A stretch of 64,000 bases of DNA. Origin: Hyparrhenia diplandra (Eukaryota > Streptophyta > Magnoliopsida > Poales > Poaceae). Below, one piece after another: positions 8,166 through 19,760 of this stretch; within the stretch, counting starts at the first letter, position 1, and the number at the start of each line of letters is the position of its first letter. Below the pieces are notes generated by a model. It saw only the letters and a program-made list of their open reading frames with translations, did no database searches and had not been told where the DNA came from. The position numbers and the translations under genes are program-made. The stretch covers positions 682,001-746,000 of the forward strand of contig JADLZK010009224.1 of the NCBI GenBank assembly GCA_015847255.1. The letters are read 5' to 3'.

Positions 8166-11100
8166 CTGACAACAAATTTAAAGAGATACGGAAGCACACC
8201 GTACACCCAGAGTCTATTGCCATGGAAAACCCGTTGTATATTTCTGAAGTTATATGTCCCACTGCAAGTAGATCTAGAGCTCATGGAACTCCGACCAAAT
8301 CCAGTGATTGGGTTATCCCAGAATCCAGTGCAACACCTCTTTATATTCCTCCACCTCATGAGGAGACTGATGCTGATTGTGAATGCATGGACGCGGAGAA
8401 CCTAAATGATAAGACACCCTTGCCTCAATCAATCCCGACCATCAATGGTAAATATTGATGCCTCGCTATCCTATTTATTAGGTGACCTATATTATACATC
8501 ATTTCTTACCACCCATGCAGTCGGTCAGAACATGGGAGAAGCTGACAATGACGACGAATGCATGACTGGACACGTGGATGAAAATACACCCTTACCTCAG
8601 TCAACTGTGACCAACATGGGTAAATAACGAGGCCTCATTTCCCTCTGTCCTTGTCATGAAACAAATTTATTCCTTTCTCAATCATGTCCATTATATGAGT
8701 GATAGGAAGTGTTGGACCAAGAAATCAAAGTACATCAGCTACACCTGAACAACCATTATTTGATGACACTGGTAAGTTATACTACTTTTAACATTATTTA
8801 CTTATATTTGCTTTCCTTTATTGTTACCCAAGCTATAATATATCATGGCACTTTGACGGTCACAGCATCGATGATGAGGGTGACATATTTGAAGATGACG
8901 AGGAAGAGGATGAGGGGTACCTGCTTGTCGGGCCGTGTACTTGTACGTAATACCAAATACCTTTATAAACATCCACTCCATTATTTATTCTTTATTTTTG
9001 TTTCAATGTCATTTCATTAGAGGAATCAGATGACGATGTCCAAAATGATACTCCCGATGACGACACGGTTTCTAACCCTCAAGTACCGACCCGCACGAAA
9101 AAGGTGTATAGTAACATGCCTACGGGAGACACACATGCTAAAACCAGCCCCCGATTGCCCCCATCGCGGTGCAAAGAGGTTTCCAAAAAGAACCACCCGG
9201 TTTTTGTTGCCGTAATGGAAAGATTGAGCCGAGTGCACCGGGCCGTACTGCACCAGCTCATGAGGCTTTATACGAGCTCGATGCGGATGCTAGGCATTTT
9301 CGTAAGAATATTAGGTTTTTCAATGGCCACTTCTCTTCACATCCCTCACTGTCGCCTTGACAGGTTCTATCGCTAGCATGAGGAACACCGGCATATATAC
9401 TTTTTCGTGCACATGGCATGATCTATCACAACATAAGGTCATTTGGCGAGAGAAGATGGTAATGAGCCCAGTCATCTTGAGCTTTACTTCTATGATAATG
9501 ACCCAAGCCTTAAGCATCGGTATCGAAGGTGTCGTGAAGAGAAGTACGAAAAGATAAAGAAGTTATAGATAGCTTGGTGGCCATCCTTCGTAACAACTGT
9601 ACTCACAACATTTGAGAAGTATGGGGCAGGTCGAACAACTCGATGACTATTGCCTCGAACTTAACCTTGATCGATCGACCGACCAAAGGACATTACAACG
9701 TGCCGATTGCTGAGGAGGTGGCTGCTGTTTGGATCGAGGGTAGTGAACTCCTTGGTCGGGTTTAAGAATAGTGTTGTTCGCGCATGGGAAAGATAGGAGC
9801 AGCATGGCATCCGATCATACCATGGGTGCTATGATGCTCTTTCATATCCACTATTCTTTCCTAATGGTGAGCTTGGTTGGCATATGGATATCCCAAAGAA
9901 AGATGTTACTATGGAGGATGTCATCGCTGCTCGTGCCCCGCGTGAAGGCTCGTAGTGGTACGTAAGAAGAAGAGACAGTGTTTCTTTATATCCTTAAACT
10001 TTTCATTTATAATATCAAGCCGTTATTCTAGAAGCAGCTCTAATACCATCAATATTTTTATAGAATCTTCGAAATTTATGTGTTTTCGTGCGTGATTACT
10101 ACTGCTACAAGTTCCAAATACGGCCAGAATCTTTAATCCCATACTTTATGGTCGGCCGCGTTTTTCCAACAGTTTGCGGTGGACACATACATCAAAATTG
10201 AGAGTTCTCGATTGGATTACATACGCAATCATCAAAAGAGATTAGGGCCGACCTCTACCAAGGATTGGTCGATAGCCTACATGCCGGTGAGGGGAGATCA
10301 GAGGTCGTTGGAAGGAGGACGGTGATGCCTTCATCATTTATCTGAGGTCCGAGGGACATGAGGCGTAGGTATTTGGATGCAATGGCACCGGTGCGGAGGT
10401 TTGGAAAAACCGACATCTTCCTAACCATGACATGCAATCCAAAGTGGGATGAGATCACACGTGAGTTGTACCCCGGACAAACACCACAGACCGCCCGCAC
10501 CTTATAGATCGGGTCTTTAGGGCAAAATCGAAGAGCTTAAGCACAAGTTGCTAAAAAAGGACATCCTTGGAAAGGTCCGCGCACATGTGTATGTAGTGGA
10601 GTTTCAGAAGAGGGGTCTACCGCATGCACATTTTTTGCTAATCATGGATAGAAAGTACAAGATCACATGCCCGAGCAAGATGACCTTCTCATCTCAGCTG
10701 AGCTCCCAAACAAGAAGAAGTATCCGCATTGTATAAAATGGTTACAAAGCATATGATGCATGGCCCTTGTGGAGAACTTAATCGAATCGCCCGTGCACAA
10801 AGGACCGCAAATCATGCAAGAACCATTACCCGCGACCTTAGCTTTCTCGGATGCCACATTACGGGGCAAGGATTCATACCCAGTTTACAGACGACGTGAT
10901 GATGGTAGAATAGAGAAGGTTCGCGGGCATCACCTTGACAATAGGTGGGTCGTGCCTTACAACCCCTACCTCCTACGTATGTTCAACTGCCACATCAATG
11001 TTGAGGCATGTGGGAGCATCAAGGCCGTCAAGTACTTGTTTAAGTACATCCACAAGGGTCATGACCGCAAGGCCTGTTGTCGTGAGAGAGGCGGGTAAGG

Positions 11101-12364
11101 AGGACAATGAAGGAAACATCGACGAGATCAAGCTATATAGGGATGCTAGATGGGTAACTCCTCCAGAAGCCTTGTGGAGGATATATGGTTTGATATAAGT
11201 GACAGGTCCCCTTCGGTGTTGCCCCTGCAGCTCCATCTTCCTGGCATGCACATGGTGTCATTTCACCGGGCGTGAGGGTATTCAAAGAGTGCTTAACCGT
11301 CCAGGTGTTGAAGATTCGATGCTTACATCATACTTTGAGAAGAACATGACATCTGAACATGCCCGTGGTATATTATATCGGGACTTTCCCGAGTACTATA
11401 TATGGGACTCACAGGGCAAAACATGGATTAGGAGGAAACAAAAGAATTCTTCAAGGCAAATTGGAAGGGTTGTATCTGCCAATCCGGCTGAAGGGGAACG
11501 TTACTACCTCAGGCTTCTTTTGAACCATGTGCATGGCACGACCTCCTTCATTGATCTAATGACGGTTTCTAGAAGTCTCTTACCAACTTTTCGAGAAGCT
11601 GCAGAAAGAAGGGGCCTTATTGAAGTTTTAGACAATACACTACACGAGTGCCTTGCTGAAGCTACTCAGTGGATGATGCCATTTGCACTGCGAAGGCTCT
11701 TTGCAACAATCTTGGTATTTTGTGAGCCGAGTGATGTGAAAGAGCTCTGGGAAAAGCATAAGGATGCAATGTCAGAGGACTATAAGCGCAAAACCCAGTC
11801 TAGCTACGCAGTGGAGCAGATCGTCCCTCATACATATTCGAATTTGTTAGAATCAATGAACAAGGAGATAAATGTGTCGCCACTTCCTAAGATCGATGAC
11901 ACATATGATCTATATAGCGACATTCCTAGAGAGATTTTTGAGGAGACTAATCTTCAGGCAAGCGTTGATGACTTGGAACTATCAAAGACCCTTAACGAGG
12001 AGCGTAAAGTCGCCTATAATGAGATTATGTATGCCGTTGATAGCGGAAAGGGGGTTTGTTCTTTGTGGATGGACCGGGCGGCACCGAAAGACTTATCTAT
12101 ATAGAGCCCCGCTTGCTACTATACGTGGTAAGAACAAGATTGCCGTGGCAACAAAGAACATCCGGGTTGCAGCCTCAATATTGCGGTGGTAGAACCAAGA
12201 CACTCGCTTGGGGATTCCCCTCACCCCGAAGATGGTAAACACCGTAGCTTCACAAAACAGAGTGGTACCGCCAAGTTGCTTGAGACTGCGCCGCTATTAT
12301 TTGGGATGAGGTCACAATGATGCATAGGCAAGGTGTCGAGGCGCTAGACTACAGCCTTCGTGAT

Positions 12365-13802
12365 TGTTGGTATTTATTAAGTGCAAAAATAATATAAAGG
12401 ATTCTCGCAAGCGCATAGAACATATACCATTGTAGCTTTTTACCCTGAGTATTCCGTAGTATCGTTATTTATATTTTCCACAGGAAGCAAGGGTAAAGAC
12501 TATGATAAATTACCATCATGTATCTACTAACTTATTATACCAACTAAACTAAAGTGAGGGGGGTAAATGATATTTGATAAGATATATAATTAATGGCACA
12601 TAACCCGGAGAATATTATAATATAGAATAGATAACTAGGTCGAGAGGACAACGGGAGAGATCTAGGTTCATGTATTCTTCTCTAGTACTTTGGTTCTATG
12701 ATAACTAAAGCATGAAAAGGTATAGCGATCATATAAGAGCACTTCGGGACATCGTAACACTAGCCGCGGAAAGGGATGAGAAGGGGGCTAGGAAGTCCGA
12801 CTATGGTCCTACAACACCAATCCGAACGTGGTGGAATACGCCGGCCGTCGATCTGTCACTACCAGGGCTACCACAACTATCCGTGGGACTAGGTGCAATC
12901 TAAGGTAACCTCTAGTCTAGACACCACGCCTACACTATTAATTACTACTCTAGTCACAATTTATAACTAAAGCACTCGATGCGAGCGAAGATCCCATGCA
13001 AATATATAACAACTATATTCTAATCAATAAATGAAGGGCATAAAAGTAACTAGAGAAGATAAATATATTAAATCATAAGTCTTACAATGAAAAGATACAA
13101 AGACATACCAAACGCTGAAGACTTCTCCAGAACCGGAACGCAGCTCCACTCTCCCTAACTCTCTAGTAGATCTATTCTACTACATTATAATATCTAATCC
13201 TAATTCTCTAATATTAACGAGAGGCCATCCATTCATGGGACAACTCTCAAGTCAATCGGGTACATGGCTCCTAGGGGTTTAGGGTTACATATATAGGGGT
13301 CTCCTGGCCTCCCTCCACCATTAGCAAGCAATATGGTACTAAACCTTCCACCATATCTAATTATAATGCACATAGCCTTTATGGGTCAAATTCTGGTTTA
13401 GGCCCAATTAATCCCGCAGCTCTTGTTTCTAGAATATTCCATTATTTGTAAATTCATATCTTCTCATTCTGAACTCCAAATATAGCAAATGATATATCCG
13501 TTTCGATCGTCTTGACGAGCCCGTCGCAGTGGTGTACTCAAATCCATCATTTGACATCGTCTTGTGTGATGGCATTTGGCTTCTCTTTATTTGGTGCTTG
13601 TAGGACTAGATGTCAAGGCCCATTTATCTTGTAGATTTGGCCCAATTGTACCTGTTCTCCGTAATCACTCTCTAAAATAAATAAAACACCAAAACTTGTG
13701 GAACTCATTAGTAGCAAAACCCCTAAGTCCATGTTGATATTCATTTATGCCATTTTCTATGCTTAGTTGATTATTTAATTTTAACGTTAACAAGCGTCAA
13801 CA
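12365..13802. mobile_element. Solo LTR, family 1 copy A (1438 bp, GTGAT duplication)
   Basis: It begins TGTTGGTATTTATTAAGTGC and ends GCGTCAACA, so it has TG...CA termini with the TGTTG/CAACA inversion. The 5-bp GTGAT occurs at 12360-12364 and 13803-13807. Helicase coding sequence continues on both sides, which proves insertion. No gag-pol or second LTR is present, so it is a solo LTR left by unequal recombination. It shares most of its length with copy B at 15311. The superfamily is not provable from an LTR alone; Ty3/gypsy is likely. Confidence 0.88.
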
Positions 13803-14802
13803 GTGATACCATGGACCGTCGTGACACGCCGCTCGGGAAAGACTATAGTGTTTGGTGGAGATTTCAGCAGGTTCTCCCGCTTGTTGAAAAGGGTCAAGGG
13901 CTCAAATAGTCGGTGCCTCGATACGGATGTCGCACCTTTGGAATTCAATGCGACATCTCAAACTGGTGCGCAATATGAGGGCAAAGACTGACCCATGGTT
14001 TGCAGCATACTTGCTACGCATCGGTGGAGGCACTGAGGAGGCTAATGATGACGGTGAAATCCTCCTTCCTAATGATATATGCATACCGCAGAGTGGGGAA
14101 GACAGTGATCTTGATACACTAATTGACTCCATATTCCCCGACATCAATGCTAATATGTCAAACAAGAGCTACATCACCTCACGAGCGATATTATCGCCAA
14201 AGAACGAATGGATTGATAAGATTAACATGAAGATGATAAGTCGTTTCCAAGGGGATGAGATGTTGTACCATAGCTTTTGACAAAGGCGGTGGATGATCCA
14301 CACAACTACTACCCATCCGAAGTTCCTCAACACTTTAACGCCTAGCGGTATGCCTCCACACGTGTTAAAGCTCAAGATTGGGTGCCCGATCATGTTGCTA
14401 AGGAACATCGACCCTTCAAATGGACTTTGCAATGGAACTAGGCTGGTGGTTCGAGGGTTCCAAAGAAATACCATCGATGCGGAAATTATGGTCGGAGACC
14501 ATGCCGGAAACGAAGTCTTCTTACCACGGATACCCATATGCCCATCGATGATGAGATGTTCCCGCTCAAGTTTAAGAGGAAGCAATTTCCTCGTGAGACT
14601 TAGTTTTGCCATGACGATTAACAAGGCACGAGGGGCACTATCCCCAATGTTGGTGTGTATTTGCCCGAGCCGTTGTTCTCCCATGGTCAATCAGTATGTT
14701 GCGTTATCTAGAGCCACCGGCAGGTCAAACATTAAGGTCCTTGCTATCCCACCCAAAGTGATACGAAAGATAAGAAAAAAAGAAGAAAGCGGTGAATGGT
14801 AG

Positions 14803-15310
14803 ATGCACAAAAAATATTGTCTACAAAGAGGTCCTCACTTGATGACAAGGTATATTTTAATTATCTTTGAAGACTTATGTAGTATTGTTTTTACTGCACA
14901 ACATGATTGCAGCATCCCTTTTAATTATAAGAATACAATGCGTGCTCAAATATGTTATCGCGGTATTATGTTTTCGCTGCAACGCACGGGCATTTACTTA
15001 TGTAGGTTCATGCATGTGTGTTGCTACGGGGATCGACTAAACTTTTATATTGAAAATATACTATGCATGTACATACTAAACTTTTATACGATAAAATAAC
15101 AAGACTATGAAAGTAAAAACCGATATTAAAGTGACATTTAATCAAAAAAGCTTGTGAAACTAAAATCTTGTCTACAAAGAGGTGTTAAATCCTTAACTAA
15201 GGTAGTGTCTGCGTTTATTACATTTATTTAATATCTTTTTCCCAATGTCAATTCTAAGGGAAAATGGTGGTGGCAGGGGCGCGGCAAGGCGTGGCAAGGC
15301 GTAAGGGTGC
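14803..15310. other. Helitron 3' region and short spacer
   Basis: After the helicase end the DNA is AT-rich. The Helitron 3'-terminal-like block GCAACGCACGGGCATTTA sits at 14979-14996. From 15003 to 15310 I see no gene; AAGGCGTGGCAAGGCGTAAGG (15284-15305) is a short internal repetition just before the next LTR. Confidence 0.5.
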
Positions 15311-16935
15311 TGTTGGTATTTATTAAGTGCAAACATAATATAAAGGATTCCGCAAGCGCACAGAACATATACCATTGTAGCTTTTACCCGGGGGTATTCC
15401 AGAGTATCGTTATTTATATTTTCCACAGGGAAGCAAGGGTAAAGACTATGATAAATTACCATCATGTATCTACTAACTTATTATATCAACTAAACTAAAG
15501 TGAGGGGGTAAATAATAAGAATGATAATTAATAATACTTAACCAGGAGAATATTATAATATAGAATAGATAGCTAGGTCGAGAGGACAACGGGAGAGATC
15601 TAGGTTCCTGTATTCTTCTCTAGTACTTTGGTTCTTGAGTAACTAAGGCATGAAAAGGGTATAGCGATTATATAAGAACACTTCGGAGCAGCGGTACCGT
15701 CCCGATCCTCGAAAAAGACTGGGAAGGGGTGATCGGGAGAAAGGCCGCCAAAAGCTCTACGAATCACCAACCCGAACGTGGTGGAATACAAAGACCTGAC
15801 AGGGCTGTCACCCCTGGGGCTACCACTACTAACCGTGGGATTGGGCGCAATCTAAGGTAACCTCTAGTCTAGACACCACGTCTACACTATTAATTACTAC
15901 TCTAGTCACAAATTATAACTAAAGCACTCGATACGAGCGAAGATCCCATGCAAATATATAACAACTATATTCTAATCAATGAATGAAGGGCATAAAAGTA
16001 ACTAGAGAAGATAAGTATATTAAAGCATAAGTCTTACAATGAAAAGATATAAAGACATACCAAATAATCGAAGACTTCTCCTGAACCGAACGCAGCTCCT
16101 GCTCTCCCTAACTCTCTACTAGATCTATTCTATTACATTGTAGCTATCTTATTCTCTAATATTAACGAGAGAGACCATCCATTCATGGGACAACTCTCAA
16201 GTCAATCTGGTACTTGGCTCCTAGGGGTGTAGGGTTACATATATATGGGTCTTCTTCTGTCCCTTCAGCTTCAGCAGGCGATGCGGTACTAATCCGATGT
16301 TTGATCTTAATCCATCCCGTGCTTCTACCGACGCCCTCGGATCAAACCGACGTTAAACAACCGGTTTTGATTGCGTCTTAGAGGCGGTGGAGGAAGCTTC
16401 CGGAAGCAGGGCCGACATGGCGGAGGTGGCAGGCCGATCGGCCCTATTATTGGGCCGATCGGCCCAAGATGGGCCCCACTTGAGCTGAGCTTTTGTGGGT
16501 GCGTGCGTGTCGTCGTGCCGTTTCCGAATTGTATTTGTTCGCGTCAAACGGAGTCCGGATGAGGGAGTTATGCCCGTTTTACCGAACCCCGCTCTGCGAC
16601 TGATATCTTCTGATTCTGGACTCCGAATATGGCAAATGATATATCCGTTTCGATCATCTCGACGAGCTCTTCGCAATGTTGTACTTTGATTCTTCATTTG
16701 AAGTACTTCTAAGTTGCTCTTTTGTAGGAGTTGGATCGGAGTACGATTGGGACACGTCTTGGAGTCGTATGTCACTCCAATTCTGCTGTTTTCCTGTTTA
16801 GTCCCTGAAAATCACAACTTCACCAAAACTGATGGAAATATGTTAGTGACACCCTATTCTAAGTTGGTATAATTATTTATACCCATTTCTCATGTTTATT
16901 TGATTAATAAATTTATACGATAACAGGTGTCAACA
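15311..16935. mobile_element. Solo LTR, family 1 copy B (1625 bp, GGTGC duplication)
   Basis: It starts TGTTGGTATTTATTAAGTGC and ends GGTGTCAACA, with GGTGC at 15306-15310 and 16936-16940. The first 800 bases align closely with copy A (for example TGATAAATTACCATCATG and CTCTAGTCTAGACACCACG). Copy B has an extra segment around 16260-16800. No internal retrotransposon genes flank it. Confidence 0.88.
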
Positions 16936-16940
16936 GGTGC

Positions 16941-17700
16941 TGAGGAGGGACTGTTATTTTTTCATATGGTCGGAGGCACGCCACTTGAGAGAACCAGAAA
17001 AATTCGAACGCTCAGAACTATTGGTTGTCAAAGATGTGTATTGACGATTCTATTAGAACTTTTGTAGTAGTAGAAACCAAAAAAATTCGAACATGTGGAG
17101 CTTTTGGTTGTCAAAGATGTGTGTATTGACGTTTCTGTTAGAACTTTTCTAGCCATATTATCTACTATTGTCAAAGATGTGGAATCAAGAAGTATCCAGA
17201 ATAATTTATTTTGGTTTTTACTAAATTATTATACCTTTTGGTAGTCTTTCTTAGTCCGGTCAAAGTGATCAGGAGCTATCTTGGTACATCAATCAGTACC
17301 AAGATGAAAGATGAGGGATTCACAGGTTGGTTTAGTCATTTTTTTTTTTGAAACTGGTTTAATCAAATTCTTTCTTAGTAAAATTCGACAACTCAAGTGA
17401 AAGATGAGGGATTCACAGGTTGGTTTAGTGATTTCACAGAGGTCTCAGTAGTCTGCTTCTAATAGGTAAACAAGTACTTAACTACATGTTCAGTAGTTGT
17501 AGTAATTGGATAAGAGAAATAAACGTAACCTCTGCTACATAAATTTGCGAGATTTCATAGTCAAAAAAATAAACACACGGAGTAGCAGTATTTGGGGCAA
17601 CTAAAATCCATTTGATGACACATAAAAGTAGAATCATTACACGCCAACTTAGGCAAAAGCTCCAGCACCATTCACCCGTCACCACATATTCAAAATGAGC
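16941..17700. other. Spacer with short duplicated units
   Basis: No gene is recognised. A ~85-bp unit containing TTGGTTGTCAAAGATGTG is present twice (about 16995-17075 and 17076-17155). GAAAGATGAGGGATTCACAG is present twice (17304 and 17400). Confidence 0.5.
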
Positions 17701-17859
17701 CAAAAGCCATATCACCGCATACTCGAAACCACTGCCGCAGCAAAGTTCCAACAAAATGCTAAGACTCGGTTTTCCTCCATGACTACATTCTCCATTTTTG
17801 TTTGATTCGTGGAGTTTGCGCCTTCCAAGAAGGCATTAGTCTTCAGGTTGCAGCAGCTT

Positions 17860-19117
17860 CTAGGAATGGCAACAGCGGCAACCAAACCTGCAGCGATCAG
17901 GTGAATGGATCTCTGGTTTTCCATTAATCCTATAGAAACCATTAACAAGTAATTAGTAGAAAATATAAATGAAACAATAATATGACTCCAATAAATAAAA
18001 GTTATAATTACCTTCTCCTGGCTTCATGCGCAGCTTCGATGTTCGGCTCAAAATGCATCCTACTAAATTCCGTAGTTTCGAGTCTCCTCTCTAATCCAAT
18101 ATAAAAAGAATAATGCCAGTGACATTAGCACCCTAATAAATACTGTCCAAATAATACAGAACCAATGTGGCATACTTACCAAGGCTATTTCCACGCAACA
18201 TTGTCAACACAACAATCTCACGATCGTCTTGTAGCTTTTTCCATTTCATTAGATTATCCGTCACTAACTTGTCGAACACACTTATCTTACAAATATTATG
18301 ACTACAAAATCAATTAAGATTACAAGAAAACATAAGAAATTTCAATTATCTTAAATACTAAAAATTAAAATCCATGGTATATAAACATACGTGCCATCCA
18401 GTAGAACCATATATATAGTTGGGATCTTTCGATTATAGTCACCATCAGTTTGGGCAAATGAACTAACCATGAAAGGCATACCAATAATGTCTGACATTTG
18501 AATAAAAAAAAAATAAATATTTGTTTAGAAAAGAACATTTACAGCCTACAAAAAAGGAAATTAGAGCACTTACCAACATATATATCGTTATCCATATAGA
18601 ACTCCCATACTTTGTTAAAACGCATAAAAGGTGGGAATAATGGGATTTGCTTCTCGTCCACGTTTCTGATCTCATGAACTGTTGTCACTGAGGTAAAGTT
18701 ACACACAACGTCATTATCTGCCCACTTGTACTCCTGCGATCTCATAGTTGGCTCTGCAGACATCTGCTGGACAAAAATATACTCGACCCTCTACAAGTAA
18801 AGGCTCCAGGCGGTCCACTTCACGATCATATATCACTGCAACCATTTTTTTAGCCTGTTACAAAAAAAAGCTTGTGATGAGCTAGGTTAATTAAAATATT
18901 ATTCAGTGTATCTGAAACTAAAGGAGTAGATATGTATGTGTATTACCTTCTCATCCAACAACACCATGTAAAGCCTCTTTCTTCCATGGCCTAACCTCTC
19001 CACGTGGAATTTGTGGAACACTCGGACACATAGAGTCAACTTGGTATGAGGATGCACGTCCTCAAAAGTTGGGATGTGTGGCGCTTCAACTCTCTTACGC
19101 TTCAGCGACCCAGTCAT
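17860..19117 (-). pseudogene. Replication protein A 70-kDa-like (OB-fold) gene with one frameshift
   Basis: The exons I read on the minus strand are 18947-19117, 18574-18854, 18391-18490, 18180-18301, 18012-18090 and 17860-17929, all with GT-AG borders. Exon 1 encodes IPTFEDVHPHTKLTLCVRVF and LYMVLLDEK, the start of an RPA1 OB fold. Exon 2 encodes EPTMRSQEYKWADNDVVCNF and PLFPPFMRFNKVWEFYMDND, and exon 3 DIIGMPFMVSSFAQ and YMVLLDGT. A run of five T near 18775, where four would keep frame, breaks exon 2 after GRVY. Otherwise phases match through to a stop at 17860, about 270 residues. RPA70-like genes occur in plants both as host genes and as passengers of autonomous Helitrons, and the RepHel remnant lies 3 kb away. 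Repair, replication or Helitron accessory roles cannot be separated here. Confidence 0.7.
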
Positions 19118-19204
19118 CTTGTATTAAAAGAAGAATTGATCATGTGAACCAAAAGTTATATCAACTTTATGTAATTGTTTATTGTTTAAGTACTATATCT
19201 TTTT

Positions 19205-19630
19205 TCTAGAAAAACATGTGATCGAAAACTTGGACCATGCATGTCAGAGTATAATAACAAAGATGCAGTATAAAGTTTACATATTCACGATTTGCATATA
19301 ATTAAACCATGTCATCTCAAATTACTTGGGCTTGCATATTAGATGATTCCCAGAAAAAGATGTGATCTACAGCTTGCACCATGCATATCAGAGTACAATG
19401 ATATAGATGCAGTATAAACTTTACATATTCACGATTTGCATATAATTAAACCATGTCATCTCAAATTACTTGGGCTTGCATATTAGATGATTCCCAGAAA
19501 AAAGATGTGATCTACAGCTTGCACCATGCATATCAGAGTACAATGATATAGATGCAGTACGAAGTTTACAATTTACGATTCTTCTCAGAAAAAAAGATAT
19601 GATCTAAAACTTTGGACCATGCATATATCA
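19205..19630. repeat. Tandem repeat, ~144-bp period, about 2.6 copies
   Basis: The anchor GTGATC(G/T)A(A/C) followed by TTGxACCATGCAT appears at 19218, 19362 and 19506, then again truncated near 19600. The last two full copies are nearly identical, including CTTGGGCTTGCATATTAGAT, so the duplication is recent. Confidence 0.85.
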
Positions 19631-19639
19631 AGTATGAAT

Positions 19640-19760
19640 AGAACAATATCTGCAAAAAAATGTATGAGCAGAACAGGGGATATCAGAGTATAACAATATA
19701 TCAAGTATGAACAGAACAATATTTAAAAAAATGTATGAAAAGAACAGGGGATATCAAGAA
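19640..19760. repeat. Short tandem repeat (~65-75 bp, two copies)
   Basis: ATCAAGTATGAAxAGAACAATAT, then AAAAAAATGTATGA and AGAACAGGGGATATCA occur twice in succession, directly after the 144-bp array. Confidence 0.7.

Larger units (their letters stand above)
7303..14802 (+). pseudogene. Helitron RepHel (HUH endonuclease plus PIF1-like helicase), decayed
   Basis: RepHel nicks, rolls and unwinds DNA during rolling-circle transposition. The frame opens MENNRSRAPLGDKNNTSN (7303), followed by repeated RERDRARWHAMS-type units up to 8165, acidic exons (8340-9020) and the Helitron-like N domain (about 9040-11100). The HUH motif is visible as GLPHAHFLLIMD (near 10620). The catalytic tyrosine motif is VKYLFKYIHKGHD (near 11030). 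The longest intact piece is 11199-12104 (RDFPEYYIWD, NPAEGERYYLRLLLNHV, LFATILVFCEPSDVKELW). The Walker A motif at about 12060-12085 is split by a frameshift (DGPGGT, then RKTYLYRAPLATIRG in another frame). An LTR interrupts the helicase at 12365-13802. The C-terminus resumes TIVFGGDF, then HVLKLKIGCPIMLLRNIDP and QYVALSRAT. Many indels and stops make it non-functional. Confidence 0.85.
1076..15002 (+). mobile_element. Large decayed Helitron (reconstructed boundaries)
   Basis: The left end reads A|TCCTACTACTAAAAC, followed at 1100 by CAATCGTCCACGGCC. The same TC-start and CAATCGTCCAC motif opens the independent Helitron at 30162. The right end near 14976-15000 contains GCAACGCACGGGCATTTA, the same 3' block found at 30141 and 32966, although its stem is degraded and the final CTRR is not clean. 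Between them lie a captured WD40 fragment, a nested Harbinger, and the RepHel gene with a nested LTR. Linking the two ends into one element is inference: 13.9 kb in total, of which about 6 kb is later insertions. Alternatively the 5' end and the RepHel gene belong to different copies. Confidence 0.5.

Noticed and set aside
12365..16935. One LTR retrotransposon with two LTRs
   Set aside because: Each LTR has its own 5-bp duplication, and the sequence between them is Helitron helicase and spacer, not gag-pol.
18899..19117. Stand-alone 72-codon ORF
   Set aside because: It is exon 1 of the RPA70-like gene read through its splice donor.
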